Of a DNA stretch of 64,000 bases, positions 1-12,865 are shown piece by piece. Both the position numbers and the translations under genes were made by a program. The stretch lies in contig NC_092651.1 in NCBI RefSeq assembly GCF_032118995.1, positions 24,102,349 through 24,166,348 of the forward strand, written 5' to 3'. This DNA comes from Asterias amurensis (lineage: Eukaryota; Echinodermata; Asteroidea; Forcipulatida; Asteriidae). The notes under the pieces are model-generated. The model was not told where the DNA came from. It saw nothing but the letters and a program-made list of their open reading frames with translations, and ran no database searches. The number at the start of each line of letters is the position of its first letter. Position 1 is the stretch's first letter.

Positions 1-44
1 CAGATTAGGGATACCAACCCAAATATAATTTTACATGTACTTAA

Positions 45-155
45 TGTACCATGGAATCCTGCTCATTTCTTCTGCTCAGCAGGAAAATGTTAAGCAAAAT
101 TTTCTGCTGAAATAGCCGTATGAAAATGGGCCCATTTGGCTTGCTGTGCCACCAG
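45..155. repeat. Fragment of dispersed 'TGCTTAGCAG' repeat
   Basis: Contains TTCTGCTCAGCAGGAAAATG and ends in GAAAATGGGCCCA. The same motif set (runs of TGCTNAGCAG, then TATGAAANTGGGCC) recurs near 1930-2085, 12600-12865, 17945-18065 and 36806-37004. Confidence 0.4.
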
Positions 156-615
156 TCTGTTGGCTTTTTAACATTAAATAGTGATGCTTTTGTTCACCGA
201 AATAGCTGGCCTGACCATTTGATGAGAATTTTGCCTGGTCTCTAGACGTTTTAACAAGCAGTCGTCTAGCGGGCCACTATTTTTACGCTGGTACAAATAT
301 GGAAGATGATGAGCTCCCAACTTCAATCGCTTCATCAGCACTGATCGTTGAATATCCCAAGTCCGTGGTTGCACTAGAAGGCATGGTACGCTTCATCACA
401 AGGATGTTTTTCAGGATCTGGAAACAGGGCCCTCTGTAACGGTCAAAATTGTTCACTTGTAATACCTTAAAAGTGTTCAAATTGCAAATGGTGTGTTCAA
501 TTCTCTCTAATCTCCATCCAGTTTGATTCTTCCATAGTTTTGAAATAGCTCATAATTTAAAAAAAAATGATGCGGGGAAAACTGTTTTAAATCAAATTTA
601 TTTTTGTGTGTGCAG

Positions 616-3600
616 GTTTCAGATGGATATGTTAAGTACACATTTGACTGCGGAAGTGGCCCGGCCAACATTCGCCTGACTACAAAGCGTGTCGATGACG
701 GTGACTGGCACGAGGTGTCCGTCAGCCATCAGGGAAATGTTGCCACTGTGACCCTAGACCGTTCCTCCTCGGCCACCGGGAGCGCAGTTGGAGACAAACG
801 TGCCCTCAATCTCAACAAGATGGTATTTGGTGCGAGGGTGACGGACGGAATGCGCGTCCGACGTGAAACGGTTTCTGATGGCTTTGTTGGATGCATGGGT
901 GATATGAACGTTGATGGCGTCAGGTTGGAGCGATCTGGAGATGGTATCTCTCCGAGTAGCATCGGAGAGTGTCCGTCTAAGGTACTCAAAGCTTGCTCAA
1001 GCAATCCATGCCAGCATGAAGGTACTTGCTTGGATTATGGCTACAGCTACGTCTGCGATTGCCGGCCTGGATGGAACGGCAACCGATGTGAGTACCCCTT
1101 CACCCCCTGTTATCCAGACCCTTGCGCCAACGGTGGTACCTGCTACAGCACCGGCAACGACTTCCAATGTGACTGCCAGGAGCCAAACACGGGGAAGACC
1201 TGTAACGAGGTTCTGTGCCCAGATGAGGTCTGCCGGAATGGAGGCGTCTGCTCAGCGAGCACCAAGACCTGCAACTGCTCAGGGACGGGTTATGGCAGCA
1301 CATACTGCGGTATGGAGCTAACACTCTGCAGTCAGAACCCATGTAGGTACGGGGAGCACTGCGAGCAGCTTGCAGAGTCCTACAAATGCTGTAGTCTCTC
1401 CTCCATGGATGAGGTATGCCGCAGCTTGGACCTAGAGAGCATCCCGAACATGACAGCCGGTCCATTCTCAATCGGCATGATGGAGATCATCGGTATCGTC
1501 GTGGCAGTAGTGATCGCAATCTTCCTCGTACTGATCTTCGCGCTCTTCATGCGGCGCCGTCGTAAGAGATATCAATCACGTAATCTTAATCTGGATAGTT
1601 CTCGCTACCCGATGGAGAAACGTGACAGTAAAGGTTCAGATTATGAATATCATCATCCACCGAGTCCACCAAGCCCACGGCCGCCACCACTGCCTGACAG
1701 ACCTGCTTCATACACTCCTAGCAATCACAACTCACTCAACAATCTGGACTCAGACAGGTACTTTTTATCTTATCAAAAATACGTGTATCTATAAAGACTG
1801 TAGGGTCCATGGGGCATACTTTGTGTTGAATACATCAGATCCCCTACTTTATAAGCTCTGTAATGGCAATTTCATATCAGTGATTATCAAAAGTGCGTCC
1901 TATGCAGCTCTACGAAATTGGGCCCAGGTCCCCAAAGATTTGCCTGAAAGCTGAAAATATTACTCAACAATTTTCTGCTAGGCAGAAATGACCAAGATAC
2001 CAGTTACAGGAGATAAATGAGCAGGCTGTACATGAGATGTAGTATTTTGGCTGATAATTTTATTCAGCTTTATGAAAGTGGGCCGTGGAAATGAAGTCAA
2101 TGTAAAATGAGAAGAGGGGTTTGAAATAATCTGAAATAATTATTTAAACAATTTTATTTTGTCTGCAATTTTCCACAGATATGGGTTTGATGACGCTCAG
2201 CCTTACCACGGTCAGCCCATCAGCCAGCAACCATCATTGCCCCCTCTGCCTTCCAACTCGGCATCGGACAGCGACTCCATTGCTAAGCCAGCCTGGGAGT
2301 TTGATGCTCCTAGTGCCCATGAGAGCTACGTTGATGGTAAGTTTGCCATTTCATGGAGAGTGAACTTGCTAAAACAACCACCCTTTCCCAAAGCACAACC
2401 AAGTACAAGTTGGTAAATCACAGCATAGAGTAAGAAAACCTGTGCAAGACAACGCAAACTCAAAGCAAAATACAAGCAAGCAAAGAAACGCAAAAAGATC
2501 TACAAAAGCTAGCTATAAGCATGTAAAGTTGAACAAAGATAAGAGATTCAAAGATTAAAGATGCAGAAAAGTCAAGTTCTTGAAAACACAGCATTCTTTT
2601 GCACCCTTCCCTCGGCAGAATTACAATATTATTACAATTAACCTTCTAGGCAAAGCATGATATCCGAAAGAATTTTATTTTTTTTACAACAAAATTATTT
2701 CAGAAGAACAATTTTAATACCAACCACAAACAAACTTATGGTTCATACAAAAAAAATGTATACTTTTTAATGAAAAATTAAAAGAAGTTATGATCAAAGC
2801 ATTCACATAAATTTAAAAAGTAACTTTACCTTGCCCCCTTGACGCACCCTTAGGTCGTGACAGTGCCAAGAATGCCCCTATCAACGCCCACCACCCCCTG
2901 CAGCATTCCCATCCCTGCATCCTACCTCCTGCACGCCATGGCCACATGCCCCTGGAACCCCCAGCTTATGATCAGTACAACATGGCAGAGGTTACCTCAA
3001 TGAGCTCCATCAATACGGAGAATGAAGACGACGCTTTGCCCGGTAAGATTAGTTCTCTAGTTATTGGAATTCCTCGCTTTAAAAATATACAAATTTTCAT
3101 GAAAACTAATTTTTGTTTTTACCTTGCAGGCTTATTCTTGCGGGATATAAGTGGGTTGATCGGTCAACTAATTGCACTTTTGTAATAAAAATATCGTAAA
3201 ATGAAAATAACTGATGCAAACTGCTCACCAATGAAAAGGACGTATGGTATAAATGCACAAAAAGGTTTATGGCAAGACGTTTCGACCCTAGTCAGACGTT
3301 TGATTAATTGATTTACTTTGATAGAATTTGATTGATCAAGATGTGCTAAATGGCCGTCCATTTCAACTGCCTTATTAAGGAGGATTAACCATTGCCCTCT
3401 GCTCCTTATAACACTTCTTATTATTTCTTCATCCACTATTACAAACTTTCTTTCGTCTTACAATTAATAACGGACCCCCTTTCCTTTAAGAAATTAAATA
3501 AATAATCCATTTATGTCACTTCTGTATGAACTAACTAATTACCTTCCACGAACTAATAAGTATTAATAACTTTCAAAGTCTCTTTAATCTCCTATGTGGA

Positions 3601-6600
3601 TATAGAGAATAGGTTCGTGAGGAGTTCTAATGTTTTTAAAATCCCATCACTTTACTGATACTGTTTTGCATGTCAACATCCATCTTAACAGATTTATCCA
3701 TACTTAATCATTAGTTACTTTACGCCGGTAAAATAGTCAACTATAAACGGATACCATCACCTTTAAGTTTCATTGAGTGTGTCGCGTTTACTGAATCCTA
3801 ACGAAGCAAGTATTTCTACAACATGTTGTAGGACTGATGTTTACTTAGTGGTTTAAGTTGTTAGAGGTATATTTCTAATATTCCCCTGAAGTCGAGGGAG
3901 GATTTCCAAAGGGAATGATTCATGTGATGTGATTGCTCTGTATTTCTAGAGTAATTCTAGTGAAATGTTCACGAACAAACCATGTTAAACGGAAGTATAC
4001 GTTTGGTAACCGCTCTTAAAACTAATAGAAACACAAACTTATTTGGGTTAAAATTACAGCAGCTTTCGTTAGAACAAAGCATTTTGAGGATCATTACACT
4101 ACAAGGTATCGTGGTTATGGGAAAATGATATCAGTTTTTATCCCAAAATTTGAATCTGAGAAACGTAACTGTCAGAAACGATTCTCAAATTGTGTATTCC
4201 AATTACGGATCATGCTTCCTGCGTGGCCTAAACCGCTCCAGATTTTCAGCAATATCTCAAAAACACAACCACCTTTTGAAGTATTTTTTTGTACAGGTTA
4301 GTCTTGTTGTATAGATCTATATAGGATTAAAATAATCAATAACCAATTTGTTCCCGAAACCAAAGGTATCCGTTCCCTTTAAGGGCAGTGGACACTATTG
4401 GTAATTACTCAAAATAATTATTGTCATAAAACCTTTCTTGATTACGAGTAATGGGGAGAGGTTGATAGTATAAAACATTGTGAGAAGTGACGTAGTTTTC
4501 AAGAAAGAAGTAATTTTCCACGAATTTGTATTCGAGACCTCAGATTTAGAATTTGAGGTTTTGAAATCAAGCATCTGAAAGCACACAACCTCATGTGACA
4601 ATGGTGCGACAAGTTTTTTTTTTCTTTCTTTTTATCTCGCAACTTTGACAACCAATTGAGCTCAAATTTTCACAGGTTTGTTATTTCATGAATATATGTT
4701 GAGATACACAAAGTGAGAAGACTGGTCTTTGACAATTACCAATAGTGTCCAGTGTCTTTAACATCCATCCACATCATTTTCTCTGATCCTAACTGCTCTT
4801 CATTTATTCAAGCTTACTCAGAGACTCAATAAACTACTCAGGGCTGCGGTAAGCTGTACATCTGCATCAGAGTCTGAAATCAAAAATATTGGCTGCAAGG
4901 TTGGGTCATAGATTGGTACAATACTCCAAAAAGTTAATGGTCATGAACACCTTACTTGGTAAGAAGCACTGTAGCTGTTGGTAATTTCAACTATTTTGAG
5001 AAAGGATTTCCTTTGAAGTAAAATGGTTTGGATAGTTTTCACCCCAAAACATACAAATCTGAGAAATGGTTCATGCATGAATTGATTCTCAGATTTTTTG
5101 TGGTTGACTGAAAATTCAAATTCTTTGGTTTCGTTTCGTGAACGCTACTGCCAGAGATGCAACCCGCCGTAGCCTCATTAAACTTAAAATTAATACTGTG
5201 ATAGGTTTTTTTTTTCAACAAGTAGACACTTTATTCAGCTGAAACTTTCACATGAGGCTTTTTATATTTGCCTCCTTGAAAACTAGCCTATAAATCAGCA
5301 TTATGCGAAACAAAACCAATCTACGACCTTAACCTTTGGTGAATTGAAAGCATCTTGCCTAGGTTGCATTAGTACCAAACATTGCATTATGCTGGACTGT
5401 GGTTTCCTTCCTCTTGCTCCTGAGGGTAACCAGATTGTTTCTAGGTTTAACGGGCAGAACGGGCTAGCATAAAAAAATTGCATCATGAGCACCTGATTTG
5501 CATATGAAACCATCCAATAAAAATGTATGAAACATTGCATTTATTCAGCACCTTGTACTTACCCATTTTGCTTGCTAATAACCTCTAACCTTTACCCCCT
5601 TTTCTAATAACTGACATTATCTACCGTTATTTCTGCCTATTCTGCTTTAATGCTTACACTTCGGATGTCACAGCCAATAAGGTTGTGCCAATTACAGCTG
5701 ATGAGGTCAATAAATCGGCCTTAGCAGGAAAGCCTCCGTCTCCATCGACCCCGTCGTCAAACCAAAGCGACTCCGACACGAGTCAAGACACTGTGATATC
5801 GTTTGAAAAGGGGCAGTCGCCCATTAAGCCCTCAGAGAAACCTCAATCCCCGTCAAAAATGTCCCCAGTGGCTCCCGTAAAATCCATCTCGGATGGTTCC
5901 CCAACCGAGCCGAGAAAGGAGAACTGTCAAGCACTCAAGAACGTCGCCCCGATCATCCAGAAGTCCCCCAGCCCTAAGTCGCCCAAGAAGTACGCCCCAA
6001 AGTCTCCAATCCTGAAGAAGCGCCCGTCCAGTACCAGCCTTGTTCTTGAAACGGATATTGATGCCCCGATAGCCACCCCAAAAAGCGTCCGCTTCAACAT
6101 GGAGCCTGAAATCAGTAGCTTTGAAGTGGATAGCTCACAATCAGACACCCAGACAGATTCCGACACCGAACGATCCTACGCCGACATGATTGGACTGAAA
6201 ATAGAGCGTCGCAGCGACGGTGGATCTGTGGTTTCAGATCCATCGAAACGCAACTCTGACTGCGAGATCGGCTTCAACAACGTCCCTCCCTTAGACTTCT
6301 TAGAGACTCAGAAAGCCCTCGGGGTGGAAGGCCCCGTCCAGATTCTCGCCGACGTTAGTTGTCAAACGGTGGACGATAACAACGAATCATCGACGTCACC
6401 CTCCTTCTTGGAAATGGAAACCCCTCTGGAGACCATGACAGAGTTCCACGACACTCATCAGACGGTTTACATCACTCAGAACCCAGAGGAAGATGACGAA
6501 GAGGGAAAGAAGAAGGGTTAGGATTGATGTCTTGTAAGATGTAGTCATCGGTCGTTTTCAAATCCTCCTTGTAGTCATTCGATCATCCTCTTCCTTCCGT

Positions 6601-9600
6601 TTGTAACTCCATCTTGATATTTTCCATATTTCAGTTTTCGTCCTGTTGTGAAACTGTAAACCGAGTGGTATAATTTTTTCCCCCTGACTGTTTTGCCAGT
6701 TCTACCATCGTAATCCCTTTTGAATTATTTTGACATACCCTGTAAATCTTCTAGCATGCTCTAACAATCCTTGGTCATTTAGCACATGATAAATTAACAG
6801 GTACACACTTATTTTGTTGACATTACAAGTGTTTTTACTTATACCATCATTTTTCTTTCAGAATTATTTCTTTAAAATTATTTTACAAAAATGTTATTAT
6901 GTATTAGGCATAATATATTCAACTTTGTACATTTAGTTTTAAATATTGTTTTTACTTTCCAACATTTTTCATTTGTCAATTTTAATTGTTACTTATTTTA
7001 GAGATCATGAAGTTTTGATGGTGTTGTATATTGTATGCATGATTTGCATTAGTAATGTATCTTGTATGTGGACGATTGTGATTTTTACGATACTTTCTCG
7101 CATCCACTTTGCGATGTTTGTGAGAACGATACTTTCTCGCACCCAATTTGCGATGTTTGTGACAACGCTACATTGGTAGAGTCATAACTCCCTTCTTTAA
7201 AAAGCATGGCTTGCCTATCTCATTTTTTTCTTGTATCCAAAAAAAGATATTCCAGTCCAAGTCTAAAATAAAAATAGTAGTTATCAGTCTCCTGACGATG
7301 ACTAGAGCAAAAATCAGAAAAAATCTAAGACAGTTCTCTAAAGAACAAACTCTACCTGGCAAGTAGATACACACATGGTGTTACCGCAAACCAAATAATA
7401 TATAGTAACTATAAATAAGAATTAATGAAAACAGTCGCTGCATATTTTGTTAAGCTTTGTCCTTCCCAGTGGAGAAATCTCAAAAGCTGTTCACTGACTC
7501 CTCTCGCCCAATTGCCAAACAGGCCCCCTAAGGACAGACTACCAGTTTGGATCAAAACTACCACACAGCTAAATCACAAATCACATTAGTTGTAGTTCAA
7601 GCTGCTTTCTGTCGGCACCCCCTCTCCCCCCCCCCCCAAAAAAAAAAAAAAAAAAAAAAACACAGAAGATTCTTCTTTGACCTTTCACCCTTGTTAGTGC
7701 AGCACGTTTACAATTTACTGCACACCTATTTAGAATCTAACACGCCGATGTTTTCTTGCTCTTTTCCTTTGGTCCTTATTGGTCACGTGCGGTGACTCTC
7801 CCCACGCTCTGCAACCTGCTTTTATTCCTTCTAGATTCAGGAGATATGTTAAGGCATAAAGGTACCCTCGTTAAAGTCCGTTTCTTGATCACTAACAAAA
7901 CACTGGAGATAACGAAGTATACTAAAACAACATAAAAGCATGGAGGTGTTTCTCAGTACTCACTTAATTTAACATGAAATGGAATGGTGTGGTCAGAGTA
8001 GACGGTGGCCATAATTTAACATGAATGGTGTGGTCGGAGTAGACGGTGGCGATACTTGCCCTGTGGTTTCTTGTTCCTCATCTACCGACTGAACACTTGG
8101 GTCAAGGGTCAACATTCAGGGCTAATATTTAGACAGTTCTTAATGTTCTTGAAACACACGGTTGTATGAACTTGTTACTTGGTTACTTTTCAGTAAGAAA
8201 AAAAATAATAGAAGGGTAGGGCATGCCATCAGTGAACTATTTCTGTGGTGTAGCGCAGCAAATTGCTACACAAAAATATCAGTTCTTACTCAAAAGAATA
8301 TTATCTCCAATTCAAGCATTGGTGGCTATTAAAAAACTTTTTAAAAAAATCATTAGTTGTTAAAACAAATGGAAATTGAGAAAACAATTTAATGGAAATT
8401 GAGGAACAAAATTTGCTGATGTAATGGTTTTTGGAACATGATGCAAAACCACAAACAACAAGAGTGAATCAATTGATTCACAAAGTTTTCACAGATGTGT
8501 GGTATACTCCTTAAGAAGACTGGCACCTTTTCCATGTTTGTGTAGAGAACCTTGTGAACTGTCTGAATATGAGTCTAGGAACAAGGTCCATCACATAAGA
8601 AGATGTGCACTTAAACACTACTGCATGCTCACCCACACTAGTGACTGTGTTTTTAAGTTGGGCACTTTTATTTCCTGCGTGATTTTATGAAGCTTGTTGG
8701 TTCTCGACCAAAACTGCTCAAAATGATAAAAGTGCCCAATCTTGAGACAGTCACATCAATCTTGAAGGAGGCTAACTCATGAAATCATTCTCCAACTCTC
8801 AATCTTACCAAATAATGATAACTTTGCATCCCATTGTCTCCACCAATCAGGACAGTCGGTTTGAATACTCAAATCCTCCGATATCATCTACTTGTTGCCT
8901 AATTTGTCCAGCACTTCACATCGAAACTAACCATGCTTAGCATGGAGTCAAATTACAGATGGTTTAAGATCGAGTTAAAACAGTTTGGAAGTTGAGTTGG
9001 CATGCGCTGATGGTTTTTAATGAAGAGCTAGACCATGTCACCCCGTTCGAAAAAACGGGTGAACCTGCGCATTCCACTGCATTCCTAGGCAGGCAAGATA
9101 CTACCTTGGTCAAATTGAAACCATGTTACAACAACATCTTGAATTGTAATAACAAGTTGATAAAAGTCGACTGGTGGAATCCCTTAAAAAATGTTAGATT
9201 TTATGTTTGTTTTTTACCATTGAGCTGTGTAAAAATTGAAGAAGTCCAGACTCTGTGGCTCTTTGAGCTGTGTACAAATTGTGCCTGCAGGAAGTCCAGG
9301 CTCTGTGGCTCTTTTGAAAACATGTTAAACACATAATATCACAGGTTACATGGTAAATGATTTGTTTGGTCCAATCAAAAATGCCAAGAATGTTAACTCA
9401 AGACTGCATCATTCTTGATTTCCGCAGTGAGAGCTTGACAATTATTTTAACCTTTTCTGTGGTATCTTGTGGAAATTAATATCTGTGTGAATGACATTGG
9501 TGATATTTCTCTGGTAAAATGACATGCTGATTTCTTTTAATAACACCTTTCACATTAATGTGGCATGCTGACAAGAAAAATATGTTATCTGTGGTTGCTC

Positions 9601-12447
9601 TTTGACTGAAAACACTTCTTTTACTTTAGGCATTTTTCCATACCTCATTTTCTGGTTGGAGCTTGTGTTTTGAATGAAGAATATCTTGAGCTTGGCATGC
9701 CTTTTGTATGAGCCAGTTGTTTTAAACGTTTTTTTCAGGTCAAATTTTTACAAAACGACAAGAAGCACCAAAACTCCAACCAGAAACAAGTCTTTCTTTT
9801 TGTTGTGGTCGTACATTCTGGTCCATGTTTCCGTCTGTTGTCTATTTATGTTTCTGTGTTGATCCAACATCTGGGGCCAGTTTCATGGCTCTACTTGTGG
9901 TAAGCAAAGAATCGGCGCTTGTGGAAGCACAGAATTCTGTGCTTACATCAAGTGTATTTCATGGGTAAGCAGGGAATTTTGGCTAGTGCGCATGCGTACT
10001 CCACGTTACTAGGCATTCCAGGCTTTTGCAGCTAGCGCAGAAATTCGACTTGCAGTAAGCAAAGAATCAGCGCTTGCGGAAGCACAGAATTCTGTGCTTA
10101 CATCAAGCATGTTTCATGGGTAAGTGGGGAATTTTTGCTAGTACGCACACGTACTCCTTGTTACTAGGCATTCCAAGCTTTTGCAGCTAGTGCAGAAATT
10201 CAGCGCTTGCACATAAGCAGAGAATGGTTGTTATAAGGGCAGAGTTCAGCGGTAAGCAGAGCCATGAAATAAGCCCAGGTGATCATACACACATCAACAT
10301 GCGGCTTACTTTATACACAAACATTCAGAACACAAACATTGCTTCAATCACCCATTCCATATAATTCCTTACACTTATTTCTTGTAAGAATAGTTACTAT
10401 TTCAAACCAAATTACACTCCTCATTTCTAAATCTTAATCAGACCATAAACCTTATTATGGGACGTCCATCTCGGTTTTATTCCATTCAACACAATGTAAC
10501 CAAACTAGGGCTGTGATGACAAGAATAGTCTGGTACCTTCTAAGAAATGGCCATTAGAATTTTGATCACGACTAGAGCAGTCCTGAGACCAGACTTGTCT
10601 CACTTAAGAAGAGAGGATTTTTGGAAGAAATATCCCACTCTTCTCGACTCAGTAATCTACTCCACGGCAAAATATACAAAAAAAAAGAAATTAAGTTCTT
10701 TAAGAACTATACAAAACTAGTTTTTATCAGAACCAAATTATACACTACTAAAAGTCTAAAATGCAGTGATAACGCCAACCAAAAACCATAATTCTGATTG
10801 TATACATGGAGCCAAGCGAAGATGGACCAAGCATTACAAATGTCTATTGCAATCATGTGTAACTCATGTTATTCTCTTTCTTTAAAGAAGAAAAAATATT
10901 TATAAATGGATAAATGTTTTTGTCGGAATCTTTTAATAAGAAACTACCCTTTTATAATTTGAGTCCTCCAATTTTTCTCCCCTTAACTCTCCTTATCAAC
11001 TTATATTTCTTCACTGAGTTTTTACGTTCTTATCTTAATATTTTTTAGAAAGGTTAACGTTTCTAAGCAACCTGTTTAAAGAATAAGTTCAGAAGTATTT
11101 GAGATTATGTTTCTCATGGAAGTACTTTTTCCTTAGGCATGATACTTGACGGAATCAATTGCCCCCATGCCCCCTGGTAATTGCCTCGGTGCCCCTTGGG
11201 GTGCTCTAGTATTAATTTCCGGTATCAAGGAAAAACTTTTGTGCCCTAATTTCTGCGCCTTGAACACCCAGCGCATTACAAGTCTTATTACTATTATTAA
11301 TATTACAAGACTGCTGCTTCGGGCATGGGTTCGGTTTCACATGGTTTCACAAAGCACCAAGATTCATCATTCATGTATATACTTTTTTGTGGATTTTTCA
11401 AACAAATTTGTTTGTATAGTGATGATTTATTTTGATTTGAAGTCAGTCATGTAGCATGTATTTTGGTTGTCCTATTATTTGTTATGGTTGCACTCCTAGG
11501 CCTTTTCGAAACCACGATTTAGACTTCAGCTCCGGGTTTGGCACCATCTGCTGGTTTAAAATTCTGTTCTGAAAGTGTATGTTTTTAAAACTACTGGTGA
11601 AGCCCAAGCCAGAGCCTTTGAATCTTAACCGTGGTTTTGCAAATGGCGCTAGATATGATGATACTAAGGATTAAAAAAAGCATGGTGGTTGCAGATTCAT
11701 TTGACCTTTGACATTCCAAGAGAGTTCATAATAAGTGACTTTGTGTAATGTTTGGATTTTGTTTTCCTACCAGCGTTTTTAAACTTGTTTACCTGTATTC
11801 TATTTACAGCTTACCAATGGGACAACAGTGATTGGTTGCCTTCAGAGCCCCTTAGCAACATCCCGGAAATGCAATATGAGACGCCCGAGTCGCCCACCAA
11901 CACTAACCTCTCAAACGACGACATCGAAGACGAGTTTGTCGGGGAGGACACCGACTACCCAGCGGAGAACGAAGACATGCCGTACCCGCGAGCACTCCGG
12001 GATTTCCGTCAGCAATTAGAGAACTATCCACCCGTGGACGACACCCCGTACGTCGGGTTGACGTCGCACTATCAACAACATCCAAACTCGTACTTGCCCA
12101 AACACAGCATCAGTAACTCCACACTGCCACAGCCCGATATGGAGTACGATGACGAGATCACAGACGGGTTACCCTACCCTCAGAAGGGGCAGTTTCCATC
12201 CAGAGGGGCTGCCGCCGCCGTCAACGACTTGAACTTTGACTTTGAAGGAGCTATCGCCAACATGGATAACATGTCGATGTCAGTGTATACAGACACCAAC
12301 GCTTCGTGTTCGGACATCTCGGGAGAGTGTGATCCAGACAGCGAGATGGCACTGAGTGAGTACGACAGCGCTGATGGTGCCGACGATGAAGAAGAGAGAG
12401 ACGGAGATCTTAACGCTCAGTTGAAGAACCTTCATACAGACGTGTGA
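616..12447 (+). CDS. FAT1-like: Fat-like protocadherin (FAT1/2/3 type), 3' exons only
   Basis: This is the C-terminal part of a giant Fat-type cadherin, a plasma-membrane adhesion and polarity receptor; the cadherin repeats lie left of the window. Exons read by splice phase are 616-1757, 2179-2336, 2854-3042, an optional 5674-6516, and 11810-12447 (stop TGA). The first exon gives the rest of a laminin-G domain (ending near GFVGCMGDMNVDG), then four Cys-rich EGF-like segments, a hydrophobic helix (IIGIVVAVVIAIFLVLIFAL) and a basic stop-transfer MRRRRKRY. The tail has a proline run (PPSPPSPRPPPLP), KPAWEF and, in the last exon, YQWDNSDW. The end resembles vertebrate FAT1: MSMSVYTDTNASCSD, an acidic SEYDSADGADDEEE stretch and a terminal HTDV PDZ ligand (HTEV in FAT1). 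Exon junctions keep phase (2, 1, 1). FAT1, FAT2 or FAT3 orthology cannot be decided here. Confidence 0.92.
1920..2090. repeat. Dispersed 'TGCTTAGCAG' repeat in a Fat-like intron
   Basis: Begins with GGGCCCAGG and ends in TTTATGAAAGTGGGCC, with internal CTCAACAATTTTCTGC, ATACCAGTTAC and TATTTTGGCTGATAA segments. These match, in order, the copy at 36806-37004, so this is a short interspersed element rather than coding sequence. Confidence 0.5.
3043..5673 (+). other. Intron of the Fat-like gene
   Basis: Starts with GTAAGA and ends in a CAG acceptor. No coding exon is seen inside. Apart from the MITE at 4379-4762 and AT-rich sequence, nothing is recognised. Confidence 0.6.
4379..4762. mobile_element. 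MITE, family B (GCAGTGGACACTATTGG ends)
   Basis: Terminal inverted repeats: AAGGGCAGTGGACACTATTG at the left and CAATAGTGTCCAGTGTCTTT at the right. Internally it is also partly palindromic (TCGAGACCTCAGA followed by TTTGAGGTTTTGAAATC). Many copies of this family occur in the window (22500, 27627, 41234/42036, 44850, 45876, 46490, 57268, 57900), all non-coding. Confidence 0.8.
5674..6521 (+). CDS. Alternative cytoplasmic exon of the Fat-like gene
   Basis: A long open exon follows an acceptor at 5672-5673 and enters in the same phase (1) as the last exon at 11810. Read to the first stop (6519-6521) it gives a tail ending EEGKKKG. A possible donor, GTTAGG at 6517, lies just before that stop; using it gives an exon of exactly 843 nt (281 codons), phase 1 at both ends, that could join 11810 in frame. 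The protein is disordered, with many Ser-Pro sites (SPSPKSPKKYAPKSP), an RVxF-like PP1 docking motif KSVRF (6081-6095) and acidic stretches. It could be an in-frame cassette or an alternative last exon; an AATAAA at 7267-7272 could serve the latter. I do not recognise it in vertebrate Fat proteins. The open frame and matched phase make it very likely coding. Confidence 0.75.
7088..7166. repeat. Two-copy tandem repeat, ~39 bp
   Basis: CGATACTTTCTCGCA followed by CACTTTGCGATGTTTGTGA is repeated almost exactly once (second copy has CCAATTTGCGATG). Confidence 0.75.
7977..8054. repeat. Two-copy tandem repeat, ~38-43 bp
   Basis: AATGGTGTGGTC(A/G)GAGTAGACGGTGGC occurs twice, separated by AATTTAACATG, which also precedes the first copy. 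A recent local duplication inside the Fat-like intron. Confidence 0.75.
8640..8755. repeat. Inverted repeat (AAGTTGGGCACTTTTAT)
   Basis: GTGACTGTGTTTTTAAGTTG plus GGCACTTTTAT on the left pairs with ATAAAAGTGCCCAATCTTG plus AGACAGTCAC on the right. A short hairpin-forming element with a ~50-bp loop. Confidence 0.6.
9227..9315. repeat. Two-copy tandem repeat, ~50 bp
   Basis: GAAGTCCAGACTCTGTGGCT is repeated as GAAGTCCAGGCTCTGTGGCT, each preceded by a GAGCTGTGTA(A/C)AAATTG segment. Confidence 0.6.
9868..10278. repeat. Dispersed repeat with internal tandem duplication
   Basis: Starts GGGGCCAGTTTCATGGCTCT and ends AGAGCCATGAAATAAGCCCA, so the ends are inverted. Inside, a ~165-bp unit (from GTAAGCAAAGAATC through GCGCAGAAATTC) occurs twice with about 10% divergence. 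Related sequence is at 23702-23885. Confidence 0.6.
11140..11240. repeat. Diverged copy of dispersed repeat family F
   Basis: GCATGATACTTGACGGAATC, TTGCCTCGGTGCCCCTTGG and GTGCCC spacing resemble, on the opposite strand, the repeats at 20052-20227 and 47041-47218. This explains a local open frame that I do not regard as a gene. Confidence 0.4.
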
Positions 12448-12506
12448 TCATCTTATCTTAAATACTTCATTCACTGGTGCTGGAAAGACATTCATCACAC
12501 TGTGGA

Positions 12507-12512
12507 AATAAA
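12507..12512 (+). terminator. Possible poly(A) signal of the Fat-like gene
   Basis: AATAAA lies 60 nt after the stop codon. A second AATAAA at 13064-13069 is an alternative. Choice cannot be made without transcripts. Confidence 0.45.
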
Positions 12513-12599
12513 CACATTGGTTGGTAATATGCCATTGACAATGTTTTTCCCAATTAACATGTTCAGTACTGAAAAAATCCATTTCTCAATACTTGTTTC

Positions 12600-12865
12600 C
12601 TGATCATTATTTTTTGCCCGGGAGATAACCTGCTAAGCAATATTTACCTGCTTAGCGACTCTACAGAAAACAGCCAAGGGCACAATTTGTCAAAGCCTGT
12701 AAGCACAAAAACATGCTATGTACTGAGAATTCAGGTTAATAGCCAAAATTTCATAAAGTTTCATTGTTGCCACTGGTTCCCAACTCATTTTTTTTTTTTT
12801 TTAGCTCAGCGAAGAAATTTGGTAAGCAGTATTTTCTGCTTAACGGCTCTATAAAATTGGGCCTT
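12600..12865. repeat. Dispersed 'TGCTTAGCAG' repeat
   Basis: Contains CCTGCTAAGCAATATTTACC, AGCGACTCTACAGAAAACAG, AGCAGTATTTTCTGCTTAAC and ends GCTCTATAAAATTGGGCC, the diagnostic end of this family. It interrupts the likely 3' UTR of the Fat-like gene. Confidence 0.5.

Larger units (their letters stand above)
6522..11809 (+). other. Long intron or alternative 3' UTR of the Fat-like gene
   Basis: No convincing exon. Contains a C/A homopolymer run at about 7628-7661, several short tandem duplications and dispersed repeats listed separately. AATAAA at 7267-7272 could end a transcript that stops in the 5674 exon. The intron closes with a pyrimidine-rich tract and CAG at 11807-11809. Confidence 0.5.

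Noticed and set aside
11146-11454. A 102-codon open frame in the Fat-like intron
   Set aside because: It covers a diverged family F repeat and low-complexity AT-rich sequence, and no splice sites link it in phase with the Fat exons.
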